Shown here: positions 19,727-29,580 of the stretch, in pieces | Numbering within the stretch: the stretch's first letter is position 1 | Layout of the letters: each line of letters opens with the position of its first letter | DNA from: an uncultured Pelagibacteraceae bacterium | Lineage (GTDB): Bacteria; Pseudomonadota; Alphaproteobacteria; Pelagibacterales; Pelagibacteraceae | Reading direction: 5' to 3' | Length of the DNA: 64,000 nt | NCBI GenBank assembly: GCA_902580945.1 | Contig: CACHML010000002.1 | Location: 1 to 64,000 of the forward strand | Notes under the pieces: model-generated | The model's input: the letters and a program-made list of their open reading frames with translations, nothing else | Database searches by the model: none | What the model was told of the DNA's origin: nothing | Position numbers and translations under genes: made by a program

Positions 19727-20893
19727 AAGTTTGGTTATTTTTGTAATACCACAAATTGGACTCACAAACCATATCACCAGCTATTAGATGAGACTAAAGA
19801 AATCACAGAATTTTGTGATCAAAATAATTGGAATTCAATATGGTTTACAGAACATCATTTTAATCATGAGGGAATGGAGTCGTGTACTAATCCCTTAATG
19901 TTGGGAGCAGATGCTGCAGCAAGAACAAAAAATATAAGAATAGGACAAGCTGCAAACGTAATTACTTTTCATAACCCAATAAGATTAGCAGAAGATATTG
20001 CAACACTTGATCAACTTTCTAAAGGAAGAGTAGAAGTTGGTGTAGCCAGAGGAGTTTATGGTCGAGAAGCAATAAATTTAAATAAAGAAGCAGATTTAAA
20101 AGATCAGGCAAAAAACTTTAGATTATTTGCAGAAACATTAGAAATTTTAAAAAAAGCTTGGTCAGAAAAATTTTTTAATCACGAAGGAGAGTTTTATACT
20201 TATCCATCACCTAACTATGTATGGCAACATGATATGAGTCCGCCTAGTGAAGAATTTATGAATATGGAAGATAGTACTATGAAAAAAATTAGTGTTCTGC
20301 CTAAGCCGTATCAAAATCCACATCCTCCAATACATCAAGTTGTAGATGGTATAAGATCTATTGAGTGGGCTGCAGAAAATAATATTAATGTAATTATGTG
20401 GATACCTACTGTTAAGGCACTCAAAATAAGATTTGAAGCATACAAAAATAAAAGATCAGAAGTTACTAAAAAAAATGTTCCTTTAGGAGAAGGAGTAACA
20501 CTTGTAAGAGATATGTTTGTTGCAGATACAATGGAAGAGGCTAGAGAGAAAGCTGGAGAACACATGGTAAATTATATGAGATGGGTTTGTCATTGGAGAG
20601 GCCTAGGAAATCATATGGATCCAGGTGAAGAACTCCCACAAACAAAAGGTAAATTAGATCTTCTTAATTATGAGTTTTTACACAAGAGAAATATGTTATT
20701 TGGAACTCCTGAATATGTAACAGATAAGATTAAAGAACTTCAATCAGAGCTAAATCTTCAAAATCTTCAAGTCTGGTCTAACTTTCCAGGTGTTAAACAT
20801 GAAGATTGTATGAAAAGTGTTAAATTATTCACTGAAAAAGTAATGCCTAACTTTAAAGATGATCTAGATACTGAAGTTAAAAAAGTATCGTGA
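19724..20893 (+). CDS. LLM-class flavin-dependent monooxygenase
   Basis: SIWFTEHHFNHEG, QAANVITFHNPIRLAEDIATLDQLSKGRVEVGVARG. Confidence 0.87.
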   Translation: MKFGYFCNTTNWTHKPYHQLLDETKEITEFCDQNNWNSIWFTEHHFNHEGMESCTNPLMLGADAAARTKNIRIGQAANVITFHNPIRLAEDIATLDQLSKGRVEVGVARGVYGREAINLNKEADLKDQAKNFRLFAETLEILKKAWSEKFFNHEGEFYTYPSPNYVWQHDMSPPSEEFMNMEDSTMKKISVLPKPYQNPHPPIHQVVDGIRSIEWAAENNINVIMWIPTVKALKIRFEAYKNKRSEVTKKNVPLGEGVTLVRDMFVADTMEEAREKAGEHMVNYMRWVCHWRGLGNHMDPGEELPQTKGKLDLLNYEFLHKRNMLFGTPEYVTDKIKELQSELNLQNLQVWSNFPGVKHEDCMKSVKLFTEKVMPNFKDDLDTEVKKVS

Positions 20894-22590
20894 TTAAGTC
20901 CAAGAATACCTTGACCGGTGGTCAAGCGGCAGTGAAATGCCTAAAAAAGGAAAAAGTTAAACACGTCTTTGGTTTAATTGGTTCTGCTACAATGGAAATG
21001 TTTGATGCGTTGTATCATGAAAAAAAAATTAAATTTATAGGTGTAAGAGATGAAAGAACAGGAACACACATGGCCGATGGCTATGCAAGAGCTTCTAATC
21101 AACCAGGAGTAATTATTGCAGGACAAAATGGTCCAGGAGCTACTAATCTAGTTACAGGAATTGCTCAAGCAAAAGCAGCATTTTCGCCTGTTGTATCTAT
21201 TGCCGGTTTATATTCTACCAAGGATAAAATGGAAGATGCATTTCAAGGACTTGATCAACAGTCACTATTTAATCCAATAACCAAAAAGACTTGGACTGTA
21301 AAAAAGGCAAGTCATATTCCAAAAGCTTTCAGTGATGCATTCAATCTTGCAATGTCACCAAGGAGAGGTCCAGTTTGTATAAACTTACCAAGAAACGTAC
21401 TTTCAGATACATCAAAATTTAAAATCAATGAAAATAAAAAGTCTTTTAAAAATGAAAGTAATTTAAAAAGCAAAAAAGATTTAATTCAGAAAACAACAAA
21501 ACTTATTCTTAATTCCAAGAAAACTGTAATTGTTGCTGGTGGAGGTGTAAAATATAATTCAAAATTTAAATCTGTAACTGATCTTGCTGAATTTTTAAAC
21601 GTTCCAATAGTAACAGCCGCTGGACACGGAGATGCAATACCATTTAGTCACAAACTAAATGCTGGACAAATGGGGCCAAGAGGCAATTTAGTTGCTTCAA
21701 GACTGGTTAAAGAAGCAGAACTTATTATTGCATTAGGAACAAGACTTGGTTTTAATTCTACTTTCTATTCTTACGATAATATAAACAAGAAAGCTAAAAT
21801 TATTCAAGTTGAACTAGAAAAAAAAATGTTAGGAAGATATTTTCCTATTAGTATTGGTATTCATGGCGATGCTGCAAATGTGGCAAATCAAATGTTGAAT
21901 GATTTAAAAAAACAAAAGAAAATTTTAAGTTACAAAGAATGGACAAATAATTTTTTATTAGAAAGATCAAAGTTTTTAATAAATAGGGATAATATAAAAT
22001 CTAAAAATTATCCAATACAACCAAATGGACTATTTAAAGAGTTAAGAAAAGTTCTTCCTAAAAATTCAGCTATTACACTTGATGCTGGCACACTTTGCCT
22101 TCAAGCTACTGATGCTTTAGAGTATTACAATCCTCCTTCTCTTTTTACTCCTTTAGATTTTGGATTAGTAGGTTTTTCATATGCTTGTGGTTTAGGCATT
22201 AAGGTTGCGAAACCTAATAAAACTGTAGTTAGTTTAATGGGCGATGGTGGATTTGGCATGACTATTTCAGAATTAAGCACTGCCGTAGAGCATGGAATAA
22301 ATACAATTACAATAGTTATGAATAATAAAAGTTGGGGTGCCGAAAAGGCTTACCAAAAAGATTTTTATGGTGAAAGGTATTTGGGCGCAGATATTCAAAG
22401 TCCTCCTTTTGATGAGGTTGCTAAACTTTACGGTGCAAAAGGAATTAAAGTGAAAAAATTATCAGAGGTAAATCAAGCAGTTAAAAGTGCACTTAAAGCA
22501 AACAAACCAGTTGTTATAGATGTTGATGTAGATCCAAAAGCATTATACAGTTTTAGAAGAGATAGCTTTACACATCGAATTAAAAAATGA
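20890..22590 (+). CDS. Thiamine-pyrophosphate enzyme, acetolactate synthase/sulfoacetaldehyde acetyltransferase-like
   Basis: GTG start overlapping the previous stop; FGLIGSATM, AGQNGPGATNLVTG, MGDGGFGMTISELSTA, NNKSWGAEKAYQ. Confidence 0.85.
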   Translation: MIKSKNTLTGGQAAVKCLKKEKVKHVFGLIGSATMEMFDALYHEKKIKFIGVRDERTGTHMADGYARASNQPGVIIAGQNGPGATNLVTGIAQAKAAFSPVVSIAGLYSTKDKMEDAFQGLDQQSLFNPITKKTWTVKKASHIPKAFSDAFNLAMSPRRGPVCINLPRNVLSDTSKFKINENKKSFKNESNLKSKKDLIQKTTKLILNSKKTVIVAGGGVKYNSKFKSVTDLAEFLNVPIVTAAGHGDAIPFSHKLNAGQMGPRGNLVASRLVKEAELIIALGTRLGFNSTFYSYDNINKKAKIIQVELEKKMLGRYFPISIGIHGDAANVANQMLNDLKKQKKILSYKEWTNNFLLERSKFLINRDNIKSKNYPIQPNGLFKELRKVLPKNSAITLDAGTLCLQATDALEYYNPPSLFTPLDFGLVGFSYACGLGIKVAKPNKTVVSLMGDGGFGMTISELSTAVEHGINTITIVMNNKSWGAEKAYQKDFYGERYLGADIQSPPFDEVAKLYGAKGIKVKKLSEVNQAVKSALKANKPVVIDVDVDPKALYSFRRDSFTHRIKK

Positions 22591-23174
22591 AATTAGAATT
22601 AAGAAAATTTAATAAATTTGTAGATAAAACTTTTATTGAGGGTGGAAAAGAAGCTAAAGATCCAGTTTTAATGGTTTCTGTAGCAGCAGTTTTCAAAAAT
22701 CCTTGGGACGGGAAAGGTTTTGTAGAAGATTTAAAACCCATAATTTTAGATCTAGCTCCAAAACTTGGAGATTTACTTGTCCCAGAATTAATTAAAGAAA
22801 TAGGTTCTCCTGATAAAATATTAGCTTATGGAAAAGCCGGTGTAGTTGGATTAAATGGAGAAATTGAGCATGCATCTGCTTTCATTCACACGTTGAGATT
22901 TGGTAATAAATTTAGAGATGCGGTCGGTGGTACTTCTTACCTAAGTTTTACGAACACAAGGGGTCCTGCCGGATCAAAAATATCAATCCCAATGATGCAT
23001 AAAACTGACTCAGGTTTAAGACCTTATTATTTAACTCATGAGTTTACAATACATGATGCTCCTTTTGATGACGAAATTGTAATTGCCATTGGAGGTGCTT
23101 CAACCGGAAGAGCGCATGCAAGAACAGGTGATAGGTACCAAGACATGAAGGAAATGGGCATTGAACCAAAGTAA
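22587..23174 (+). CDS. Amino acid synthesis family protein (AA_synth / DUF1185-like)
   Basis: AYGKAGVVGLNGEIEHASAFIHT..., IGGASTGRAHARTGD, characteristic of the family; overlaps both neighbours' operon frame. Confidence 0.72.
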   Translation: MKLELRKFNKFVDKTFIEGGKEAKDPVLMVSVAAVFKNPWDGKGFVEDLKPIILDLAPKLGDLLVPELIKEIGSPDKILAYGKAGVVGLNGEIEHASAFIHTLRFGNKFRDAVGGTSYLSFTNTRGPAGSKISIPMMHKTDSGLRPYYLTHEFTIHDAPFDDEIVIAIGGASTGRAHARTGDRYQDMKEMGIEPK

Positions 23175-23176
23175 TA

Positions 23177-23950
23177 ATGATCAATGCAACAGACTCTAAA
23201 GGTACATTTTATATATTAAATAAAAAAGATAGAACTCCAATCATATTTATACACGGCGTGGGACTTGATCACTCTATATGGGATCCGCAGATAAATGAAT
23301 TTGATAATACTGTTTTAATTTATGATATTCTAGGTCATGGTAAAACACCTTTAAACAAAAATGATTTAAGTTTTGATGACTTTTCGGATCAAATAATAAA
23401 CTTAATTAATGAATTAAAATTTAACAAAGTTCACTTAGTTGGTTTTTCTATAGGTTCATTAATTGCAAGAAATTTTGCCACAAGATTTAATAATAGATTG
23501 GCCTCTCTTACACTTTTATGCTCTATATTTAATCGATCTGATAAAGAGCAGAAAATAGTAAATGATAGATTTGAACAAACCAAAAAAGATCATAAACTTA
23601 CTAAAGATGCTCTTAAAAGATGGTTTACAGAAGATTTTTTAAATAAAAATCCAGATATTTCAGATAAAATTTTCACTATTCTTCAAAACAATAATATGAA
23701 TAATTTTATAAAGATCTATTCCTTATTTGTGAAACATCAAGACAATGAAAAATTTGAAAACATTAATACTAAAACTTTGGTGATAACGGGTGAAGGTGAT
23801 GTAGGATCAACTCCAGAAATGTCAATTAATTTAGGCAAAAAAATTAAAAATTCTGTTGTAAAAATTATTCCTAAAGGAAAACATCTCTGTAGTATTGAAT
23901 GCTCAGATGATGTAAATAATACAATAAAAGACCATATACAAAATGCCTGA
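23177..23950 (+). CDS. Alpha/beta hydrolase
   Basis: FIHGVGLDHSIWDPQ, GFSIGS nucleophile elbow, GKHLCSIE; overlaps the ALDH start. Confidence 0.82.
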   Translation: MINATDSKGTFYILNKKDRTPIIFIHGVGLDHSIWDPQINEFDNTVLIYDILGHGKTPLNKNDLSFDDFSDQIINLINELKFNKVHLVGFSIGSLIARNFATRFNNRLASLTLLCSIFNRSDKEQKIVNDRFEQTKKDHKLTKDALKRWFTEDFLNKNPDISDKIFTILQNNNMNNFIKIYSLFVKHQDNEKFENINTKTLVITGEGDVGSTPEMSINLGKKIKNSVVKIIPKGKHLCSIECSDDVNNTIKDHIQNA

Positions 23951-25424
23951 ATTAAAAAAATATAAAATGTTTATTGGAGGAGAATGGGTTGCATCTGATA
24001 CTAAAAAAACTTTTGAAACATTAAACCCAGAAGATAACAAACCATGGGCTGTTGTTCCAGAGGCTAGTGCCAATGATGTGGATAAAGCAGTTAAAGCTGC
24101 TCAAAAAGCTTTTGAAGGGGATTGGCCAAAAATATTGCCAAGAGAAAGAGCTAAATTTTTAAGAGCTATTGGAAACAAACTTAGAGACAATGCAGAATTA
24201 CTTGGTAAGATTGAAACAATTGATACTGGAAAACTATTTAGAGAAACCAACAAACAAGCAAACTATATCGCAGAGTATTATGACTATTACGCTGGTATGG
24301 CTGATAAAGTTGAAGGTACTGTTCTTCCAATAGATAAACCAAACATTCAAGCCATAACTTCAAGAATACCTATAGGTGTTATTGCTGCAATTGTGCCATG
24401 GAACTCTCAAATGTTTTTAACAGCAACAAAACTTGCTCCTGCTCTAGCTATGGGAAATACCGTTGTAATTAAATCCTCTGAGCTTGCTCCTGCTGTGATG
24501 TTTGAATTTGCAAAACTTATAGAGGAAACTGGTATTCCAAAGGGAGTAGTAAATGTGATTACAGGGTTTGGAGATCCATGCGGTAAAGCTTTAACGACAC
24601 ATGATTTAGTTGAAAAAGTTGCCTTTACAGGAGGGCCTGAAACTGCAAGGCATATTATTAGAAACTCTGCAGAAAACTTATCTGAGGTAAGTTTAGAATT
24701 AGGTGGAAAAAGTCCTGTTGCAGTATTTGATGATGCTCATCAAGAAAATGCTATCAATGGAATTACTGCAGGTATATTTGGTGCTAGTGGACAAAGTTGT
24801 ATTGCAGGTTCAAGGCTTTATTTGCAAAAAGGAATTTATGATGAGTTTCTTGATAAACTCATAAAAAGAGCTGAAAAAATAAAAATAGGTGCACCAATGG
24901 ATCCTGAGACTGAAATGGGTCCTTTAAGTAACTTTAAACAACTTGAAATTATTGAAAAAAACATAAAAAAAACAATTGAACAAGGTGGACTAGTAAGATG
25001 TGGTGGTAAAAGACATCCTTTTTCTAATGAAGGATATTATTTTCCTCCAACTATAATTGAATGTGATAATCATAACCTTCCAACCGCTGAAAACGAATTA
25101 TTTGGTCCAGTTTTGTCTGTCATGAAATTTGATAATGAAAAAGAAGTAATAGAAAAAATGAATGATAATCAATATGGACTATCTTCAGGAGTTTATACCA
25201 GCGACTTTGCTAGAGGTTTAAGAGTATCGAATGCAATTAGAGCTGGAATAACATTTGTTAACACTTACAGATTAATTTCACCATCAGCACCTTTTGGTGG
25301 AATTAAAGATAGTGGATATGGAAAGGAAGCGGGAATGGATTCAATTAAAGATTATACTAGAGTAAAAACTACATGGTATTACACTTCTGATGAACCAACT
25401 TTAGATCCTTTCTCTATAAGATAA
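23943..25424 (+). CDS. NAD(P)-dependent aldehyde dehydrogenase
   Basis: VPWNSQMFL, FTGGPETARH, ELGGKSPVAVFDDA, GASGQSCIAGSRLYL. Confidence 0.92.
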   Translation: MPELKKYKMFIGGEWVASDTKKTFETLNPEDNKPWAVVPEASANDVDKAVKAAQKAFEGDWPKILPRERAKFLRAIGNKLRDNAELLGKIETIDTGKLFRETNKQANYIAEYYDYYAGMADKVEGTVLPIDKPNIQAITSRIPIGVIAAIVPWNSQMFLTATKLAPALAMGNTVVIKSSELAPAVMFEFAKLIEETGIPKGVVNVITGFGDPCGKALTTHDLVEKVAFTGGPETARHIIRNSAENLSEVSLELGGKSPVAVFDDAHQENAINGITAGIFGASGQSCIAGSRLYLQKGIYDEFLDKLIKRAEKIKIGAPMDPETEMGPLSNFKQLEIIEKNIKKTIEQGGLVRCGGKRHPFSNEGYYFPPTIIECDNHNLPTAENELFGPVLSVMKFDNEKEVIEKMNDNQYGLSSGVYTSDFARGLRVSNAIRAGITFVNTYRLISPSAPFGGIKDSGYGKEAGMDSIKDYTRVKTTWYYTSDEPTLDPFSIR

Positions 25425-25427
25425 TAT

Positions 25428-26285
25428 TTGTCGACAAAACACACATTACTTATTTTGTTTGTAGTTTTTCTATTGGGAAGTGCTTATCCAACGGGGAAAC
25501 TTGGATTAAATGATTCAATTCCTCCAATTCTTTTTGGAGCTTTAAGGATGGCTGTTGTATTTATTTGTTTAGTTCCTTTCTTTAAATTTTATATTCCCGA
25601 AAAAAAATTTATTATTCCTTTAATAGGATTTTCGATCTGTTTTGGTGTTGCGGTGAATATGTTTTTATATTTATCTATTAATGCCTCAAGCATACTAGCA
25701 CCAATAACAATAGGCGCTCAGCTTTCAATTCCGTTTGGAATAATATTAAGTTCAATATTTTTAAATGAAAAAATAAGTTTCAAAAAATGGCTACTTATTA
25801 TGACATCGTTTTTTGGAATTGTTATTCTTGCTTTTGATCCAAAAGTCGTTGATGAAATTATTGGATCACTACTAATTTGTGGAATGGCCTTTTTTTATGG
25901 ACTGTCACAAGTCTTTTCAAGATATTTAAAAGATTTAGATGTTAAATATACAAATACAATAATGAGTTTCACAGGATTCTTAATATTAATTATATTATCA
26001 TCTGTATTTGAGGGTAATGCTATTCAAACTATAACAAATATTAGTTTAGAGAGTTGGTTTACAGTTTTGTATGCTGGAGCAATTATTTCCCTTCTCGGAC
26101 ATTTAATGATGTTTTATTTGTATAAATTTTATCCTCTTGATATGGTTTTACCTTTCTATGCTTTATTTCCTGTGTTTGGTTTAATACTCACTTTTTTCAT
26201 TTTCGGTGAGATTCCATCATTCATCACAATAATTGGTGGAATAATTGTTATAACTTCTGTGTATTTTGCACAAAAAATGAGATAA
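25428..26285 (+). CDS. EamA/DMT-family transporter (TTG start)
   Basis: Hydrophobic repeat protein LLILFVVFLLGSAYPTGKLGL...; directly follows the ALDH. Confidence 0.8.
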   Translation: MSTKHTLLILFVVFLLGSAYPTGKLGLNDSIPPILFGALRMAVVFICLVPFFKFYIPEKKFIIPLIGFSICFGVAVNMFLYLSINASSILAPITIGAQLSIPFGIILSSIFLNEKISFKKWLLIMTSFFGIVILAFDPKVVDEIIGSLLICGMAFFYGLSQVFSRYLKDLDVKYTNTIMSFTGFLILIILSSVFEGNAIQTITNISLESWFTVLYAGAIISLLGHLMMFYLYKFYPLDMVLPFYALFPVFGLILTFFIFGEIPSFITIIGGIIVITSVYFAQKMR

Positions 26286-26358
26286 TTTTCTCATTGAAAA
26301 TTAAAACTAATAGGATTTAATTTTAATTATATAAATTGTTAACAATTAGAGGGAATAT

Positions 26359-27549
26359 ATGAAAAAACTAGTATTGGCTATGTTTGTATTTGTTTCTTGC
26401 TTTGCATCAAAAGCATATTCAGATGGACATGGCATTAAAATGGGAATTATTTTAGGATTTACAGGTCCTATTGAGTCCCTAACTCCAGCAATGGCTGCTT
26501 CAGCTGAGCTTGCTTTCAAAGAAGCTTCAGACTCAGGTTCGCTACTTGGTGGAAAGAAAATTTCTGTTGAAAGAGCAGACTCAACTTGTGTTGATTCAGC
26601 TGCTGCAACAGCTGCTGCTGAAGGCTTAATATCTGGTGGTGTAGTAGCAATTATGGGTGCTGATTGTTCTGGTGTAACAGGGGCTATAGCAACTAACGTT
26701 GCTGTTCCAAATGGTGTTGTAATGATTTCACCATCAGCTACTTCTCCAGGATTAACTGATCTTAAAGATAATGGATATTTCTTTAGAACTGCTCCATCTG
26801 ACGCAAGAGGTGGTCAAGTATTAGCAGATATAACTAAAGATAGAAAAGTTAAAAGTATTGCAGTTACACATACAAATAACGATTACGGAAAAGGTTTAGC
26901 AGATGTATATGTTGCGGCTGTTAAAGCTCATGGAATAAACGTAACTGTTGTAACAGCTCATGAAGAAGGTAAAGGTGACTACGGTGCAGAAGTTGCTACA
27001 TTAGCAGCTGCAGGTGGAGATGCTTTAGCTGTATTAGGTTACTTAGACCAAGCTGGTGGAAGTATTATAGATGGTTCATTAGACTCAGGTGCATTTGATG
27101 TGTTTGTATTGTCTGATGGAATGATTGGCGATTCATTAACTAAAAGATTTGGAAATGATTTAAACAAATCTTTTGGATCACTTCCAGGATCAATGGGTAA
27201 AGGTGCAACAATATTTAAAGATGTTGCTGGTGCTGCAGGAATTGATTCTTCGGGTCCTTACACTTCAGAATCTTACGATGCTGCTGCTTTGATAGTATTA
27301 GCTATGCAAGCTGGTGGCAAAGCTGACAGAGCAACTGTACAAGCAAATGTAATGTCTGTTGCGAATGCTCCAGGAGAAAAAATTTATCCTGGTGAATTGA
27401 AAAAAGCTTTAGATTTATTAGCTAGTGGAAAAGCTGTAAATTACGAAGGAGCTTCAAGTGTAGAGCTTACAGATGTTGGAGAAGCATCTGGTGCCTTTAT
27501 TGAAAAAGAAATCAAAAAAGGTCAGTTCGTAGACAAAAAACAAAGATAA
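26359..27549 (+). CDS. Branched-chain amino acid/amide-type ABC transporter substrate-binding protein
   Basis: Signal peptide, KMGIILGFTGPIESLTPAMAASAELAFKEA, periplasmic-binding type I fold. Confidence 0.88.
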   Translation: MKKLVLAMFVFVSCFASKAYSDGHGIKMGIILGFTGPIESLTPAMAASAELAFKEASDSGSLLGGKKISVERADSTCVDSAAATAAAEGLISGGVVAIMGADCSGVTGAIATNVAVPNGVVMISPSATSPGLTDLKDNGYFFRTAPSDARGGQVLADITKDRKVKSIAVTHTNNDYGKGLADVYVAAVKAHGINVTVVTAHEEGKGDYGAEVATLAAAGGDALAVLGYLDQAGGSIIDGSLDSGAFDVFVLSDGMIGDSLTKRFGNDLNKSFGSLPGSMGKGATIFKDVAGAAGIDSSGPYTSESYDAAALIVLAMQAGGKADRATVQANVMSVANAPGEKIYPGELKKALDLLASGKAVNYEGASSVELTDVGEASGAFIEKEIKKGQFVDKKQR

Positions 27550-27562
27550 TACTTAATTATTG

Positions 27563-27596
27563 AACTCCAGCGGTGAAAATCGCTGGAGTTTTTTTT
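27563..27596 (+). terminator. Rho-independent terminator
   Basis: AACTCCAGCG-GTGAAAAT-CGCTGGAGTT followed by a T run. Confidence 0.93.
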
Positions 27597-28203
27597 ATCC
27601 TAAAATATTAATTAATACAAAAATACTAAGTGCTGACATAAATAAAATTATTAGCATATTTATAATTTTCCAAACTTTATTGCTATTCAAGTAATTAGAT
27701 AAAAACTTAGATAAGTATCCTAATGTAAAAAAAAATATAATTGAGGAAAGAGTTGCACCAAATCCAAATAATAGTTTTTGATTAATTAAAAAACTTTTAG
27801 AAAAATTTCCTAAAAAAAATACAGTATCAGAATAAACATGGGGATTTAAATAAGTAAAACCAAGAGTTTTAATTATTACAGAACCTAGACCTTTGGTTTC
27901 ATTTTTTTGATTTATTTCAAAATTTGTATTTATATTTTTTATTTTTTTCCAAATAAAATGAACTAAAAATAAAAATAGAAGGATATTTAAAATTAACTCA
28001 ACTGAAGGCGAAAAAAAACTTTCAAAATAATGAAATAAGAATATTCCAAAAAAAATAAGAAGGAAATCTGAAAATGTACAAATTACACATACAATAAAAA
28101 TAAATTGTTTTTTTAAACCTTGCTCAATTACAAATATATTTTGAGCACCAATAGCTAATATTAAGCTCAGTCCTGTAAAGAACCCTAAAATGAAAAAACT
28201 CAT
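27595..28203 (-). CDS. LysE-family exporter
   Basis: GFFTGLSLILAIGAQNIFVIEQGLKK; TLGFTYLNPHVYSDTVFFLG. Confidence 0.87.
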   Translation of the reverse strand: MSFFILGFFTGLSLILAIGAQNIFVIEQGLKKQFIFIVCVICTFSDFLLIFFGIFLFHYFESFFSPSVELILNILLFLFLVHFIWKKIKNINTNFEINQKNETKGLGSVIIKTLGFTYLNPHVYSDTVFFLGNFSKSFLINQKLLFGFGATLSSIIFFFTLGYLSKFLSNYLNSNKVWKIINMLIILFMSALSIFVLINILG

Positions 28204-28209
28204 CGTAAA

Positions 28210-29580
28210 TTATTGTTTTATAATTTTTTCTGGAATTATTCCCTGAGGTCTAAATCTCATAATCAAAAGAAGTCCAATACCAACAAGCAAAAATCTAAAA
28301 TATGGAGCACTATTAATCAAATGAACTTTGATTTCATTAGTTTCAGGTAAATGAGCTGTAAATAAATTTATAAAGAACAAGGCAATTGGTGCTGCTTCTA
28401 CCCATAAAAACCATACAACAAACCCTCCTAGAATTGCTCCAAAGTTATTTCCTGTACCACCAACAATAACCATGACCCAAATTACAAAAGTATATCTCAT
28501 TGGTCTGTAGCTTCCTGGGGTAAACAGGCCATCATTCGTTACCATCATAGCTCCAGCAATACCAACTATTGCTGATCCTAGAATAAATATAAATAAATGT
28601 TGTTTAACTACATTCTTACCCATTGCACTTGCAGCTTCTTCATTATCTCTTATTGCTCTCATCATTCTACCCCAAGGCGAGTAAAGAGCCTTTTGTGTAA
28701 TTATTAATAAAATTATAACTACAACTAAAAACATGCCTGCAAAACATAGTTTTACATAAACAGATGATGCATCAATCACTAACTGATTTAAAATATCTTG
28801 TCTTTCCGACAATGAATTTGCTATATCTAATTTTGCTGAGTGAAATTTTTCTACTAAATTTATAAACCAAGGAGAAGTTTGTAGGTCAATTTCATAAGGG
28901 GCTGGTCTTTTTAATCCAATAACGTTTTTTACACCTCTTGCCAACCAATCTTCATGTTTAATAATGGAGACAACAATTTCAGCTATTAATAATGTAGCAA
29001 TAGCTAAATAATCTGCCCTTAATCCTAAAGCAACTTTCCCTACAATAAATGCTAACCCAGCAGCAAAAAGACCTCCAACTATCCATGAGAATAAAACTGG
29101 TAAACCAAGTCCTCCAAGAAACCCTGTCTTTGCAGGATCAACAGCTTCTATTTGTTCAATTGCAGGTCCGGCAATTATTTTTATTAGGATTAATCCAACT
29201 ATAATTATTCCAGCTATTAAATAATTTCTTTTTTTAGATTTTTGAATATTTTTTAAAATATACCTTGTAGAAAAAATCATTATTATAATTATTCCTAGGC
29301 AAGTCATCATATTTACTCCGCCCACACTCCAGGCTTCTGGAACAGGTGCTACTGATACTAATACTACTGCTAAACCTCCTAATGCCGTATAACCCATAAT
29401 TCCAAAATTTATTAAACCAGCATAACCCCATTGAATATTTGCTCCCAAGGTCATTACTGCAGAAATCATACAATAATTAAAAATTGTTAGTGCAATAGAC
29501 CAAGACTGAAAGATACCAACTAAAATTATTAAAAGCATCATTATCGAATATGCTACAATTATATTTAAATAATTCCTCAT
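28210..29580 (-). CDS. livM: LIV-type ABC transporter permease LivM (system 1)
   Basis: Hydrophobic; GLRADYLAIATLLIAEI, WGRMMRAIRDNEEAASAMG, VGGTGNNFGAILGG. Confidence 0.88.
   Translation of the reverse strand: MRNYLNIIVAYSIMMLLIILVGIFQSWSIALTIFNYCMISAVMTLGANIQWGYAGLINFGIMGYTALGGLAVVLVSVAPVPEAWSVGGVNMMTCLGIIIIMIFSTRYILKNIQKSKKRNYLIAGIIIVGLILIKIIAGPAIEQIEAVDPAKTGFLGGLGLPVLFSWIVGGLFAAGLAFIVGKVALGLRADYLAIATLLIAEIVVSIIKHEDWLARGVKNVIGLKRPAPYEIDLQTSPWFINLVEKFHSAKLDIANSLSERQDILNQLVIDASSVYVKLCFAGMFLVVVIILLIITQKALYSPWGRMMRAIRDNEEAASAMGKNVVKQHLFIFILGSAIVGIAGAMMVTNDGLFTPGSYRPMRYTFVIWVMVIVGGTGNNFGAILGGFVVWFLWVEAAPIALFFINLFTAHLPETNEIKVHLINSAPYFRFLLVGIGLLLIMRFRPQGIIPEKIIKQ

Noticed and set aside
26285-26303. 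19-nt ATTTTCTCATTGAAAATTA also present at 45403-45421
   Set aside because: The second copy is inside EamA coding sequence (FNEKI region) and the first is just after another EamA gene; low-complexity, partly palindromic AT sequence, so most simply chance or shared ancestry rather than a repeat element.
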